Shown here in pieces: positions 1 through 8,894 of a stretch of 64,000 bases of DNA. The DNA lies in NCBI RefSeq assembly GCF_019613795.1, contig NZ_CP080429.1:835501-899500 (forward strand), given 5' to 3'. The notes under the pieces were generated by a model that was given only the letters and a program-made list of their open reading frames with translations, did no database searches and was not told where the DNA came from. The stretch is from Flavobacterium litorale (lineage in GTDB: Bacteria; Bacteroidota; Bacteroidia; Flavobacteriales; Flavobacteriaceae). Every line of letters begins with the position of its first letter. The stretch's first letter is position 1. The position numbers and the translations under genes were made by a program.

Positions 1-1
1 C

Positions 2-547
2 CAAAGTACTAATGAAACGGCTGTAGAAATACCATTGAGTATTGAAGAAAAAGCTGATAGCAGTATTGATGTTGTTGCCTTTAGAGAAGAGTGGATAAAC
101 CTTAAAGATACCCACGACTTTTTTGGAATGCTTAAAAAATACGGCGTAACCCGTACCCAAGCCCTACGCCTTGCCCCCGAAGGCAACTATGCCGAGCAAA
201 TAGATAAATTGGCTATTGTAACCATGCTAGAGGGTGCTGCCGAGCAAAAACTACCTATAATGGTATTTACAGGCAACAGAGGTAATATACAAATACATAC
301 AGGACCCATACGCAAAACCATGTGGCACAACGACTGGTATAACGTTATGGATCCTGATTTTAATATGCATTTGGATATGAGCAAAATTGCTCAGGTATGG
401 ATAGTGCGCAAACCTACCGAAGATGGTATGGTTACTGCCATTGAGGTGTTTAACGAGCTGGGCGAAATTATTGTACAGTTTTTTGGTAAAAGAAAACCTG
501 GTATTCCTGAGTTACAAGGCTGGAGGGATTTAGTTGCCTCGTTGTAA
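2..547 (+). CDS. hmuS: HemS/HmuS-family haem-handling protein, C-terminal part
   Basis: The reading frame is open to the left edge, so only about the last 180 residues are present; the family is usually near 345 residues and built of two homologous halves. The sequence matches the C-terminal half: FNMHLDM, then QVWIVRKPT, then VQFFGKRKPG near the end. HemS/HmuS/ChuS proteins are cytoplasmic haem binders or haem-degrading factors that receive haem after uptake. It converges on an HmuY lipoprotein and a TonB-dependent receptor, which fits a haem-acquisition locus. An internal TTG near position 35 is not a credible start because homology and the frame continue upstream. Family assignment is firm; whether it degrades or only carries haem cannot be told. 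Confidence 0.88.
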   Translation, partial: QSTNETAVEIPLSIEEKADSSIDVVAFREEWINLKDTHDFFGMLKKYGVTRTQALRLAPEGNYAEQIDKLAIVTMLEGAAEQKLPIMVFTGNRGNIQIHTGPIRKTMWHNDWYNVMDPDFNMHLDMSKIAQVWIVRKPTEDGMVTAIEVFNELGEIIVQFFGKRKPGIPELQGWRDLVASL

Positions 548-573
548 GCCCCCTATTTTATACGTTTAGTTTG

Positions 574-605
574 AAACCGCTTCTTTCTTTAGGAGCGGTT
601 TTTTA
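574..605 (+). terminator. Rho-independent terminator of the HemS-like gene
   Basis: An 8-bp stem (574-581 pairs with 594-601) encloses a 12-base loop and runs into a short T tract. It lies 27 bases after the stop codon. Confidence 0.75.
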
Positions 606-969
606 TTGTAACTATGCGTGTTTATTGCAACTATACATAGCGACACCTACAAGGTTTTAAAAACCTTGTAGGTGTGTTTGTTTTAGAATCAGAGCCTCAA
701 CGTCGTTACGAGCGTAGTGGAACGGAGCGTGGCAATCTGTTGAGATTGCTTCGTCGTACCTCCTCGCAATGACGCTTAATCTGTAATAAGAAACAAAAGA
801 AAGTTCGTTCAAAAATCTATCCTACAATACCTACAAGGCTTTAAAAACCTTGTAGGTGTCAGTTCATAAATACAGTGTCATTGCGAGCGGAGCGCGGCAA
901 TCCGAATTAGATTGCTTCGTCGTGCCTCCTCGCAATGACATGTGCCACAACTCCAGAAAATGCATACAT

Positions 970-1010
970 TATAAAACAAAAACCCGATAGTGCACTTACA
1001 CACTATCGGG
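970..1010 (-). terminator. Duplicated copy of the hmuY-side terminator
   Basis: A 10-bp perfect stem (983-992 with 1001-1010) reads on the minus strand into a T-rich tail (complement of 971-982). It is the second copy of the hairpin at 1264-1291 and is no longer directly behind a gene. Confidence 0.6.
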
Positions 1011-1251
1011 CTTACTCAAACAAACATTGGAAGTTCAGAAAATACTTAACATTAAAGCTTATATTACTTTATAATAAGCTGTCTTTTTATTGTAACTATA
1101 TATGGCAACACCTGCAAGGTTTTAAAAACCTTGTAGGTATCAGTTAATAAATACGGTGTCATTGCGAGCGAAGCGTGGCAATCCGAATTAGATTGCTTCG
1201 TCGTGCCTCCTCGCAATGACACGTGCCACAACTCCAGAAAATACATAAATC

Positions 1252-1291
1252 ATAAAATAAAAACCCGATAGTGCACTTACACACCATCGGG
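1252..1291 (-). terminator. Terminator of the receptor-HmuY operon
   Basis: The stem 1264-1273 pairs with 1282-1291 with one wobble and is followed on the minus strand by a T-rich run. It lies about 60 bases downstream of the HmuY stop codon and is the functional-looking member of a duplicated pair. Confidence 0.7.
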
Positions 1292-1352
1292 CTTACTCAA
1301 ACAAACATTGGAAGTTCAGAAAATACTTAACATTAAAACTTCTACTACTATC

Positions 1353-2426
1353 TTATAATAACTTGTACTGAAATAGCGGGAAACCACGCTCGCCATCCGT
1401 ATTAAGCATCGATATAAATTTTATTTTATAGATGTTGCCTGTGCCATCGCGTAGCACAAAAAAAACATCGTTATATACTTGTACGGGCAATACACTACGC
1501 CAGTTAACACCTATAGCACGTTGGTCGTTGCTAAAAGTATAATCGCCTGCCTCTAGGGTTGCTCTGGTAAAGGTTTCATAAGCTGCCGTATCACCCTCTA
1601 CCATTAAAGCGGTTACCCCTGCTACGGTATTGGTAACAATAAAATCGGAATAAAAATACGCTCCTGCTGATGCTCCCGAGTTATCGAAAACTTCATTAGT
1701 AAACGTAGTTAATTTCATATCCCACTGGTCTTTTTGTGGCTCAACGTTTACAATACTCTCCGAAGTAAAACTGAAAAAAGTGTAGTTATAAGCTGGGCTT
1801 TTAGGTATAGTTACCTCTTGGTAGGCACCTACGGCAATATCGCCATACTGCATGGTATAGCTTGTACCATCTTGCCAAATTTTTACCTTTTTCCAACCGC
1901 GTGCATCGCCTGCTGTATTTACCGAGCCTGTTGCTGGTGCGGTAGTAGGCACCTCGTTACCTAGGTTTACTAAAAATACTTTAGCGGTTTCTTCGCTAGT
2001 TGCAATGGTACCAAAGGCAGTACCTGCAAGTGCACCATCGGGGCTATCTACGTAGTTTAAATTCTCTGCCCGAAACGTACCTACAGCTACCGTAGGGTCT
2101 TCGTTATGGCGCTCGGTAATATCAGTAGTTTCAAGCTCTTTTGCTGCCATAAGCAACGAGCCATTTATAATAACACGGAAATCGTTTCCGCCATAAAAGC
2201 CCAAATCCCAACTATCGCGGGCTACAACAAATGCCGCTTCTTCGCTAAGGTTTACAAATACTTGGTTTTGTTGGTTGGGTCCGCCCACGTTTAATGGGTT
2301 CTCGTCGGTGCCAAAAATACCGCCTTCAGAAACAGGTTCTATCGGTGCAATATTACCATTAATATCGTCGCTAGAGCAACCTATTAACGATAGTATGGCA
2401 AACAAAGGGATGATTATTTTTTTCAT
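1353..2426 (-). CDS. hmuY: HmuY-family haem-binding lipoprotein
   Basis: The 357-residue product starts with a lipoprotein signal ending in the lipobox LIGC (Cys17), so it should be anchored in the outer membrane. The body carries HmuY-type stretches such as WDLGFYGGNDFRVIING and later a second conserved block with WDMKLTTFTN. HmuY proteins bind haem at the cell surface and hand it to a TonB-dependent receptor; the receptor gene lies 5 bases upstream, so the two are co-transcribed. The last three codons and stop lie inside a segment that has been duplicated downstream. Family assignment rests on recognised motifs and context; haem ligand residues were not identified. Confidence 0.8.
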   Translation of the reverse strand: MKKIIIPLFAILSLIGCSSDDINGNIAPIEPVSEGGIFGTDENPLNVGGPNQQNQVFVNLSEEAAFVVARDSWDLGFYGGNDFRVIINGSLLMAAKELETTDITERHNEDPTVAVGTFRAENLNYVDSPDGALAGTAFGTIATSEETAKVFLVNLGNEVPTTAPATGSVNTAGDARGWKKVKIWQDGTSYTMQYGDIAVGAYQEVTIPKSPAYNYTFFSFTSESIVNVEPQKDQWDMKLTTFTNEVFDNSGASAGAYFYSDFIVTNTVAGVTALMVEGDTAAYETFTRATLEAGDYTFSNDQRAIGVNWRSVLPVQVYNDVFFVLRDGTGNIYKIKFISMLNTDGERGFPLFQYKLL

Positions 2427-2431
2427 AGTAA

Positions 2432-4585
2432 TTAAAAATTAAGATTGTAGGTTAATTTTAAGAAGTAAGAACGCCCGTACCCCATAAGGATGTTGGTTGT
2501 ACCTGCACTGTGTGCATCGCCACCAGCTACGCTGCTTTGTATGTTAACAACATCCAGCAGGTTACGTGCACCAAGCGTTACATCGAATTTATTTTTAAAG
2601 AACGACTGCCGTATGGACGCATCCATAAGCCCAAACGATTCAATTTCTGATAGGATGAATTGCGGGTCGCTTAACGAGCTGTCCTGTATGTACTGTTGCT
2701 GTTTACCGTTGTGCTTGTAGTATAACGATAGTAAGGTGTTCCACTTGGGTATGGTGTACGCAATGTTGGTATTAAACTGGTAGGTGGTTAAATAACGATC
2801 GTCCGAAGCTACCAAACCCGTATTTATGGCTCTGGATATACCTGTTACCGACACACCTACGTTTGCCTGCCAATTTTTGTAGGCGAATTGGTGCGTAGTA
2901 GCAAGATTCCACATACTGTAGGTATCTATGTTTATAAAACGGTATTGAAATGAAGGGAATGTAGCGGTTATAGCGAGCTCAATACGGTCGCTTACGCTGA
3001 TGAAACCTATAGTAATGTCATTTTTGAGTTGTAACCCAGAATCGAAAAAAGTTTGCTTTTTAAGGCTTGCCTCAACCGAGTGCCCACTTTCGGGTAACAA
3101 ATCGGGGTTACCTTGCAGGTTGTGGTTGGAATCGACAAAAAAGGTATATAATTCTTCGTAATTGGGCGTACGGTACGACCTCCCGTAGCTTAGCCTTGCT
3201 TGAAAACCGTTGCCCAATAATTGGCGTAGCCCCATTGAGGCTGCCCATTGGTTATCGAATTTGGACTGGAAGGAATACCGAAAACCTGGACGTACCGAAA
3301 ATTTATCGGTAACTTTTACCTCAGCAGCTGTAAAAATATCATAATTCTCTAAACGTTTGTTTAGGTTAACATCGCCCTGTTCGGGGTCGTTAAAATTGCC
3401 GCTTAGCGCAGAGGTATAACCGTAGCTGTTAACCAGCTCGTACCCCAACTGAAAATCGAAACCGTCTGCTTTAAAAAAGTTACTTAGCGTTCCAGTAGAA
3501 TAAAGTATTTCGGTTTCTTGGTAGGTTTCAGTATCGTTGCCTGTTTCGGTATCGGTTTGTATGTAGTACCGAAACTGCTCTATGTCGCGTTGTTGTTTTT
3601 GGTGCGATGCCGATACGTTATAATCCAAACCAAACACTTTACCTACCGCGTTAAGGTGGTGGTAAAACTTCTGGGTAAAATAACGCCTATCGTCTGCATA
3701 ACGGAGTATGCCTACGCCCTCTACCAGCTCGCTTGCTACAACGGGGCTGTAAAAATCTATGTTCTCATCAAAATATTCAAACCTGTAAAATATGCGGGTA
3801 TTGTTTTTTTGGTAGCGTACCAGTGCGTTTGTAAATAGCTGCTCTTTGGGTAGCCATGTATAGCCCCTTTGCTGGCTGGGGTTATTAGGGTTATTGGTAA
3901 ACTCTTTACCGCCTAAACCGCCTTTGTAACCGCCAAAATCGTTTCGGTTAGCCCCTAGTGCCACAAACCAATTATTGTTAATGCTGTGGGCTATACGGAG
4001 GGCTTGTATGTGCCTGCCATCCTCATAAAAGGGGTTGTACTCATTGCCTACCGTTTCCTCTTGTGCGGTAGCCGTAATTTCCCATTTGTTTTTGGTACTT
4101 TTTTTAGTGATGATGTTAATAATACCACTTACAGCATTTGCCCCGTGGGTAACGCCCATTGCGCCCTCTATAATTTCTATTTGCTCAATATCGTCAAGGT
4201 TTATTTGGGTAAGGTCTATATTATTACCTAGCCCTGTATCGCTTACTAGCGGAATATTATCCACTAGTACTTTAAGGTATTGCCCATCTAGCCCAAACAT
4301 GGATAGGGTTGAGCGCCCCTCGCCACTTTGGGGTTGTACGTTTATGTTGAGGTACTGGTTCATTACATCGGCAAGGTTATTCCCTGCCTGCCTTTTAATA
4401 TCTTCGGCAGAAATAATCCGTACGTTAAATACCGATTTTTTTATCGATTGGGGTTCTATTTGCCCCGTAACTACTACCTCGTTTAGTTCGGTAGAAACTA
4501 TGGTATCGTTTACGGTTTCCTGCGCTTTTGCGGTATAGGCAGCAACTAAAAGCACAGGTAATAAAACCCTTGTATTAATTTGCAT
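2432..4585 (-). CDS. TonB-dependent outer-membrane receptor, probably for haem
   Basis: The 717-residue protein has a signal peptide ending near AKA-QE, a TonB-box-like segment (LNEVVVTGQ), a plug domain over about residues 45-160 (IIEGAMGVTHGANAVSGIINI is typical of the plug end) and a long beta-barrel ending in aromatic-rich strands with a terminal Phe. It should import a large ligand across the outer membrane using TonB energy. Co-transcription with the HmuY lipoprotein gene and the converging HemS-like gene make haem or a haem carrier the likely ligand; siderophore transport is the alternative. Iron-responsive operator candidates lie upstream. Confidence 0.85.
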   Translation of the reverse strand: MQINTRVLLPVLLVAAYTAKAQETVNDTIVSTELNEVVVTGQIEPQSIKKSVFNVRIISAEDIKRQAGNNLADVMNQYLNINVQPQSGEGRSTLSMFGLDGQYLKVLVDNIPLVSDTGLGNNIDLTQINLDDIEQIEIIEGAMGVTHGANAVSGIINIITKKSTKNKWEITATAQEETVGNEYNPFYEDGRHIQALRIAHSINNNWFVALGANRNDFGGYKGGLGGKEFTNNPNNPSQQRGYTWLPKEQLFTNALVRYQKNNTRIFYRFEYFDENIDFYSPVVASELVEGVGILRYADDRRYFTQKFYHHLNAVGKVFGLDYNVSASHQKQQRDIEQFRYYIQTDTETGNDTETYQETEILYSTGTLSNFFKADGFDFQLGYELVNSYGYTSALSGNFNDPEQGDVNLNKRLENYDIFTAAEVKVTDKFSVRPGFRYSFQSKFDNQWAASMGLRQLLGNGFQARLSYGRSYRTPNYEELYTFFVDSNHNLQGNPDLLPESGHSVEASLKKQTFFDSGLQLKNDITIGFISVSDRIELAITATFPSFQYRFINIDTYSMWNLATTHQFAYKNWQANVGVSVTGISRAINTGLVASDDRYLTTYQFNTNIAYTIPKWNTLLSLYYKHNGKQQQYIQDSSLSDPQFILSEIESFGLMDASIRQSFFKNKFDVTLGARNLLDVVNIQSSVAGGDAHSAGTTNILMGYGRSYFLKLTYNLNF

Positions 4586-4592
4586 TACTAAG

Positions 4593-4664
4593 TTAGATTG
4601 ATTCTAAATTGCAAATCTAAGTGTAGGGTATTACATATCCAAATTATTTTTATTAATTCTAAAT
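4593..4664 (-). promoter_or_regulatory. Candidate iron-responsive operator upstream of the haem receptor
   Basis: TTAGATTGATTCTAA (4593-4607) is an inverted repeat of TTAGA and TCTAA, and a related half, ATTAATTCTAAAT, recurs at 4652-4664. Both lie in the 5' region of the receptor gene. Spaced TTAGA/TCTAA-type repeats resemble Fur-box-like sites, and haem uptake genes are usually iron regulated. Assignment to Fur is inference. Confidence 0.35.
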
Positions 4665-4737
4665 AAAAGAATTGTAGCTTGCCGAAGATTAACTTTTGTT
4701 GAACGTACAGCACGTAAAAAATAATAGGGCTAAAAAC

Positions 4738-4766
4738 AAAAAACGACCTTGAGTAAGGTCGTTTTT
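4738..4766 (-). terminator. Terminator of the suf operon
   Basis: AAACGACCTT (4741-4750) pairs with AAGGTCGTTT (4755-4764) and the stem extends through flanking A/T runs. It lies just past the sufD stop and marks the end of the operon, since no sufS or sufE follows. Confidence 0.75.
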
Positions 4767-4789
4767 CAACTATATATATTCACTAAGTG

Positions 4790-6106
4790 TTAAAGATCAA
4801 AACCCATATTAACTCCTAGTTTTTTGGCAATAAGTTTTGTAATCCTGCTTTTGAGTTCGGGTAGCCTAATACTCTCAATTACTTCGTTGCTAAATGCGTA
4901 CATTAGTAATGCTTTGGCTTCTTTTTTAGGAATACCACGCGACTGCATGTAAAACATAGCACTCTCGTCGAGCTGACCAATGGTACATCCGTGTGAGCAT
5001 TTTACATCATCGGCAAATATCTCTAATTGTGGTTTTGCGTTTATCGATGCTTTTTCGCTCAATAATACGTTGTTATTCTGCTGGAAAGCATCTGTTTTTT
5101 GTGCTTCTTTCTCTACGTATATTTTACCATTAAATACCCCCGTCGACTTATCGCCATAAATACCTTTGTAGTTTTGGTGGCTTTCGCAATTTGGGGTTGC
5201 GTGGTGTACTAGCGTATAATGGTCCACGTGTTGTCTATCGCCAATAATGGTAATACCTTTCATGGTACTCTCTATATGCTCGCCTTTGTGGTAAAAGTTA
5301 AGGTTGTTACGGGTAACATTACCACCAAACGAAAAGGTGTGTACCGATGCGTTACTGTTGCGCTTTTGGCTTATGTAGGTATTATCAATAAGGTTTGCCG
5401 TTTGTACATCGTTTTGTACTTTGTAATAGTCGGCAATAGCATTTTCTGCCACAAACATCTCTGTAACACTATTGGTTAGTACTGGGTTGTTGTTAAGGCT
5501 TTGGTGACGCTCTATAATTTGTACCTGTGCGTTTTCGCCTACTATAACAAGGTTTCGAGGGTTTGTCATTAACGCTGCCTCATTCCCTGTAGAGAGGTAC
5601 ATGATTTCGATTGGTTTGTCGGCTACCTTGTTTTTGGGTACATTAATATAGGCACCCTCTACAGCAAATGCTGTGTTAAGCGATGTAATACTATCTTTAG
5701 TATCGGCTACTTTATTGTAGTAGGTATCTACAACATCCTTGTACTTGGGTTTGTTTAATGCTGATGACATTAGGCAAACATCAATACCCTCGTGCGTAGT
5801 TGATGATAAAAAGGAGCTAAATATACCATCTATAAACACTAACTTATAAGTATCTACATCATGAATAAAGTACTTTTTTACCTCAGGGTAGCTTATTGCG
5901 TTTTCTTGTTTTGGGAATACGCTAAAATCGTTTTTAAGGATGTTATTAAGCGATGTATATTTCCAAGCCTCGTCCTTTTTGGTAGGAAAGCCGTTATATT
6001 CGAAGTTTTTTATGGCATTGGTGCGAATATCGTGTAAATCCGATTCGATATCCAAACGCTCCTCAAACGCCATAAAAGACGATAATAGTTTTTCTTTTAA
6101 ATCCAT
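4790..6106 (-). CDS. sufD: Fe-S cluster assembly protein SufD
   Basis: The 438-residue protein belongs to the SufB/SufD family; it has the beta-helix core and the conserved C-terminal block DDVKCSHGCTIGQLDE, followed by FYMQSRGIPKKEAKALL. SufD forms the SufBC2D scaffold with SufB and SufC in the cytoplasm, on which Fe-S clusters are built and from which they are handed to carriers. It is the last gene of the operon. In many flavobacteria sufS and sufE follow sufD, but here a terminator and the divergent-facing haem locus follow, so the cysteine desulfurase must be elsewhere. Confidence 0.95.
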   Translation of the reverse strand: MDLKEKLLSSFMAFEERLDIESDLHDIRTNAIKNFEYNGFPTKKDEAWKYTSLNNILKNDFSVFPKQENAISYPEVKKYFIHDVDTYKLVFIDGIFSSFLSSTTHEGIDVCLMSSALNKPKYKDVVDTYYNKVADTKDSITSLNTAFAVEGAYINVPKNKVADKPIEIMYLSTGNEAALMTNPRNLVIVGENAQVQIIERHQSLNNNPVLTNSVTEMFVAENAIADYYKVQNDVQTANLIDNTYISQKRNSNASVHTFSFGGNVTRNNLNFYHKGEHIESTMKGITIIGDRQHVDHYTLVHHATPNCESHQNYKGIYGDKSTGVFNGKIYVEKEAQKTDAFQQNNNVLLSEKASINAKPQLEIFADDVKCSHGCTIGQLDESAMFYMQSRGIPKKEAKALLMYAFSNEVIESIRLPELKSRITKLIAKKLGVNMGFDL

Positions 6107-6118
6107 TGTGTGGTTTTT

Positions 6119-6192
6119 AAAGTTTGAATGTTGAACGTTGAAAAGTTTGGGTATCGCTGCTACAACTTTCTAACATTATAACTTTTAACTTT
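6119..6192. repeat. Imperfect inverted repeat in the sufC-sufD spacer
   Basis: Two 30-base arms (6119-6148 and 6163-6192) match at about 20 of 30 positions as an inverted repeat around a 14-base centre. They are built from the same AAAGTTTGAATGTT-like wording that flanks the two four-helix-bundle genes elsewhere in this operon, but here there is no gene between the arms. Confidence 0.5.
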
Positions 6193-6199
6193 TTAACAA

Positions 6200-6949
6200 C
6201 TATAGGTTTTCCGACTTAATCCAGTCGTAACCTTTTTCCTCTAGCTCGTAGGCTAGTTCCTTACCGCCCGATTTTACGATTTTACCGTTGTAAAGTACGT
6301 GTACAAAGTCGGGTACAATATGGTCTAGTAAGCGTTGGTAGTGGGTAATTACTACTACAGCATTATCTTTATTACGGAGCTTGTTAACGCCATTTGCAAC
6401 TATACGGAGCGCATCAATATCCAAACCTGAATCGGTTTCATCCAATATTGCCAGTTTTGGCTCTAGCATTGCCATCTGGAAAATTTCGTTACGCTTTTTT
6501 TCACCACCCGAGAAACCTTCGTTTAACGAGCGCGAAAGGAACTTACGGTCAATCTCCAACAACTCGCTTTTTTCACGGATGAGTTTTAGCATCTCGTTAG
6601 CAGGCATCTCTTCTTTGCCTTGTGCTTTACGGCTTTCGTTAATGGCGGTTTTCATAAAATTGGTTACCGATACGCCTGGTATTTCTACAGGGTACTGAAA
6701 CGAAAGGAAAACGCCTTTGTGCGCTCTCTCTTCGGGAGCTAGCTCGCCAATATCTTCCCCTTCTAAATGAATTCCACCATCGGTAACTTCGTACTCTTCT
6801 TTACCAGCAATTACTGCCGAAAGCGTACTTTTACCCGAACCATTGGGTCCCATTATAGCGTGTACCTCTCCAGCTTTTACTTCAAGATTAATTCCTTTTA
6901 GAATCTCTTTATCTTCAACACTTGCGTGTAGGTTTTTTATTGATAACAT
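6200..6949 (-). CDS. sufC: Fe-S cluster assembly ATPase SufC
   Basis: This 249-residue ABC-type ATPase carries a Walker A motif at residues 34-42 (GPNGSGKST), the signature FSGGEKKR near residue 150, Walker [13 protein letters not shown] and a switch His in [11 protein letters not shown]. SufC is soluble despite its transporter-like fold; it dimerises within SufBC2D and its ATP hydrolysis drives the conformational change needed for cluster assembly. Length is normal for the family. It is separated from sufB by an inserted four-helix-bundle gene and from sufD by a 93-base spacer with an inverted repeat. Confidence 0.97.
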   Translation of the reverse strand: MLSIKNLHASVEDKEILKGINLEVKAGEVHAIMGPNGSGKSTLSAVIAGKEEYEVTDGGIHLEGEDIGELAPEERAHKGVFLSFQYPVEIPGVSVTNFMKTAINESRKAQGKEEMPANEMLKLIREKSELLEIDRKFLSRSLNEGFSGGEKKRNEIFQMAMLEPKLAILDETDSGLDIDALRIVANGVNKLRNKDNAVVVITHYQRLLDHIVPDFVHVLYNGKIVKSGGKELAYELEEKGYDWIKSENL

Positions 6950-6957
6950 TTTTATTG

Positions 6958-7435
6958 GTTTGAAGTTTAAGGTTTAAAGTTGCTTATCGAAACTTTGTGC
7001 CTTTAAAATCTTTATTGTTTAAATAGATTATAAAATTATTTATTTTCCCACTCAAATTTTCAAAATCAGTTTTAAGCGAGTTAAATTCTTCTTCTTTGAT
7101 GTAGCCATAATCAAATAGCCTGTATAACTGCGATCTTGCCTCGCCTGCTGAACCCTTTGCAATAGACAAAAACTGTCTGAATTCAAGATTTCCATTTCTT
7201 TCAAAGCCTTCAGCAATGTTATCCATAACAGAGCCTGAAGAAGCTTTTATTTGGTTACGCAACCTAAAATCTGACTTTAATCCCGTTTCATTCGAAATTT
7301 TATGTATTTGGGTAGTAAGCCTTCTTGCTTCCTTCCAAATCTCTAAATCTTCAAAACGTTTGATTGTGGCCATCAATATATTTTTTGCTTAAGTTTAAGG
7401 AACGTCTTATCGACTTTGAACCCTAAACTTTAAAC
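6958..7435. repeat. Inverted repeats flanking the first four-helix-bundle gene
   Basis: GTTTGAAGTTTAAGGTTTAA (start of the left arm, 6958-6980) is matched by the reverse complement of 7413-7435 at 20 of 23 positions. The pair brackets the gene at 6984-7373 and nothing else, as expected of a small inserted unit. Confidence 0.6.
6984..7373 (-). CDS. Four-helix-bundle protein of the 23S rRNA intervening-sequence family
   Basis: The 129-residue product shows the family pattern: an N-terminal FEDLEIWKEARRL, then LRNQIKASSGSVMDNIAEGF, then FLSIAKGSAGEARSQLY and a helical C-terminus. These proteins were first seen encoded in intervening sequences of 23S rRNA genes but are often free-standing; their function is unknown and pentameric bundles have been described. 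A TTG one codon upstream is less likely than the ATG used here. The gene sits inside the suf operon between sufB and sufC, bracketed by inverted repeats, and a relative lies between sufA and sufB. A role in Fe-S assembly is not implied; insertion as a selfish or neutral unit is equally possible. Confidence 0.85.
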   Translation of the reverse strand: MATIKRFEDLEIWKEARRLTTQIHKISNETGLKSDFRLRNQIKASSGSVMDNIAEGFERNGNLEFRQFLSIAKGSAGEARSQLYRLFDYGYIKEEEFNSLKTDFENLSGKINNFIIYLNNKDFKGTKFR

Positions 7436-7441
7436 TTTTTC

Positions 7442-8890
7442 TTACCCAACACTACCCTCAAGGCTAATTTCGAGTAGTTTTTGTGCTTCTACCGCAAATT
7501 CCATTGGTAATTTGTTTAGTACCTCTTTACTAAAGCCGTTTACAATAAGTGCAATGGCTTTCTCTGTAGGGATACCACGCTGGTTGCAATAAAACACTTG
7601 GTCTTCACCAATTTTACTGGTGGTTGCCTCGTGCTCAATTTTAGCAGTTGTATTTTTCGATTCGATATACGGAAAGGTATGCGCACCACATTCGTTGCCC
7701 ATAAGTAACGAGTCGCATTGCGAGAAGTTACGGGCATTTTCGGCACGACCATTTATTTGTACCAATCCGCGGTAGCTGTTTTGCGATTTCCCTGCCGAAA
7801 TACCTTTGGATATAATGGTACTCTTGGTGTTTTTTCCCAAGTGTATCATTTTGGTACCCGTATCGGCTTGCTGGTAGTTATTGGTTACCGCTATGGAGTA
7901 AAACTCACCTACGGAGTTATTCCCTTTTAATACACAGCTTGGGTATTTCCATGTTACTGCCGAACCTGTTTCTACCTGCGTCCACGATATTTTGGCGTTG
8001 TTTTCGCAAAGCCCACGCTTGGTTACAAAGTTATATACACCACCTTTACCCTCTTTATTACCAGGGAACCAGTTTTGTACGGTGCTGTATTTAATTTCGG
8101 CATCGTCCATAGCAATAAGCTCTACTACGGCGGCGTGCAATTGGTTTTCGTCACGGCTTGGTGCGGTACAACCTTCTAAATAACTTACATAGCTACCTTC
8201 GTCTGCTACTACAAGCGTTCTTTCAAACTGCCCTGTACCTGCTTGGTTAATTCGGAAGTAGGTAGAAAGTTCCATAGGGCAACGTACGCCTTTTGGGATG
8301 TAGCAAAAAGAACCATCTGTAAATACTGCCGAGTTTAGGGCAGCATAAAAATTATCTTTTTGTGGTACTACTGTACCCAAGTGTTTGCGCACTAGCTCTG
8401 GATGCTCTTTTATGGCTTCGGATATGGGGCAGAATATAATGCCTTTTTCCGCTAATGTTTTTTGGAAGGTAGTCGCTACCGAAACAGAGTCTACAACAAT
8501 GTCTACCGCTACATTATTCATCTTCTTCTGCTCATCTACAGAGATGCCCAGCTTTTTGTACATGGCTAAAAGCTCTGGGTCTACATCGTCCAATGTTTTG
8601 TTAGGGTCTGCTTTTTTAGGTGCGGAGTAATAGGATATTGCCTGAAAATCAGGTTTCTCATAATGTACATTTGCCCACTCGGGCTCTTCCATTTGCTGCC
8701 AAACCCGAAAAGCCTCCAATCGCCATTCCGTCATCCATTCCGGCTCTTCTTTCTTTTTAGAAAGCGCACGAACAACATCTTCGTTAAGCCCATTAGGAAA
8801 CGTATCCGATTCTATATCTGTATAAAAGCCGTATTCGTACTCTTTATTCTCGAGCTCAACTTTTAATTCTTCTTCTGTATATTTACTCAT
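7442..8890 (-). CDS. sufB: Fe-S cluster assembly protein SufB
   Basis: The 482-residue protein has normal SufB length and conserved blocks: [59 protein letters not shown] and the C-terminal [20 protein letters not shown]. SufB is the scaffold subunit on which the nascent Fe-S cluster forms, receiving sulfur and pairing with SufD and SufC. It is co-transcribed with sufA upstream and sufC-sufD downstream, although four-helix-bundle genes separate it from both immediate partners. The ATG start is followed by a usual [13 protein letters not shown] N-terminus. Confidence 0.97.
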   Translation of the reverse strand: MSKYTEEELKVELENKEYEYGFYTDIESDTFPNGLNEDVVRALSKKKEEPEWMTEWRLEAFRVWQQMEEPEWANVHYEKPDFQAISYYSAPKKADPNKTLDDVDPELLAMYKKLGISVDEQKKMNNVAVDIVVDSVSVATTFQKTLAEKGIIFCPISEAIKEHPELVRKHLGTVVPQKDNFYAALNSAVFTDGSFCYIPKGVRCPMELSTYFRINQAGTGQFERTLVVADEGSYVSYLEGCTAPSRDENQLHAAVVELIAMDDAEIKYSTVQNWFPGNKEGKGGVYNFVTKRGLCENNAKISWTQVETGSAVTWKYPSCVLKGNNSVGEFYSIAVTNNYQQADTGTKMIHLGKNTKSTIISKGISAGKSQNSYRGLVQINGRAENARNFSQCDSLLMGNECGAHTFPYIESKNTTAKIEHEATTSKIGEDQVFYCNQRGIPTEKAIALIVNGFSKEVLNKLPMEFAVEAQKLLEISLEGSVG

Positions 8891-8894
8891 CTTA

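Larger units (their letters stand above)
600..1365. repeat. Iterated palindromic repeat array between converging haem genes
   Basis: This 800-base gene-free stretch is made of three related units. Each begins with TTATTG(T/C)AACTATA-like sequence or its remnant, then a long palindrome (type A, CTACAAGGTTTT and its complement) at 643-675, 829-859 and 1109-1138. A second inverted-repeat element follows (type B, GTCATTGCGAGCG ... CTCGCAATGAC) at about 704-775, 877-939 and 1158-1220. Units two and three are near-identical over about 250 bases at a constant offset of 281 and also share the hairpin that serves as terminator for the haem genes. The short open frames here are not credible genes. The same A and B elements recur at 12.6-12.9, 25.7-26.5 (B) and 56.4-56.6 kb. 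Confidence 0.9.

Noticed and set aside
935-1246. Short open frames in the repeat array
   Set aside because: They run through the palindromes and terminator hairpin, have no promoter context and differ between repeat copies.
600-1365. Direct repeats that might suggest a CRISPR array
   Set aside because: The units are 250-280 bases long, palindromic, few in number and have no short unique spacers or cas genes.
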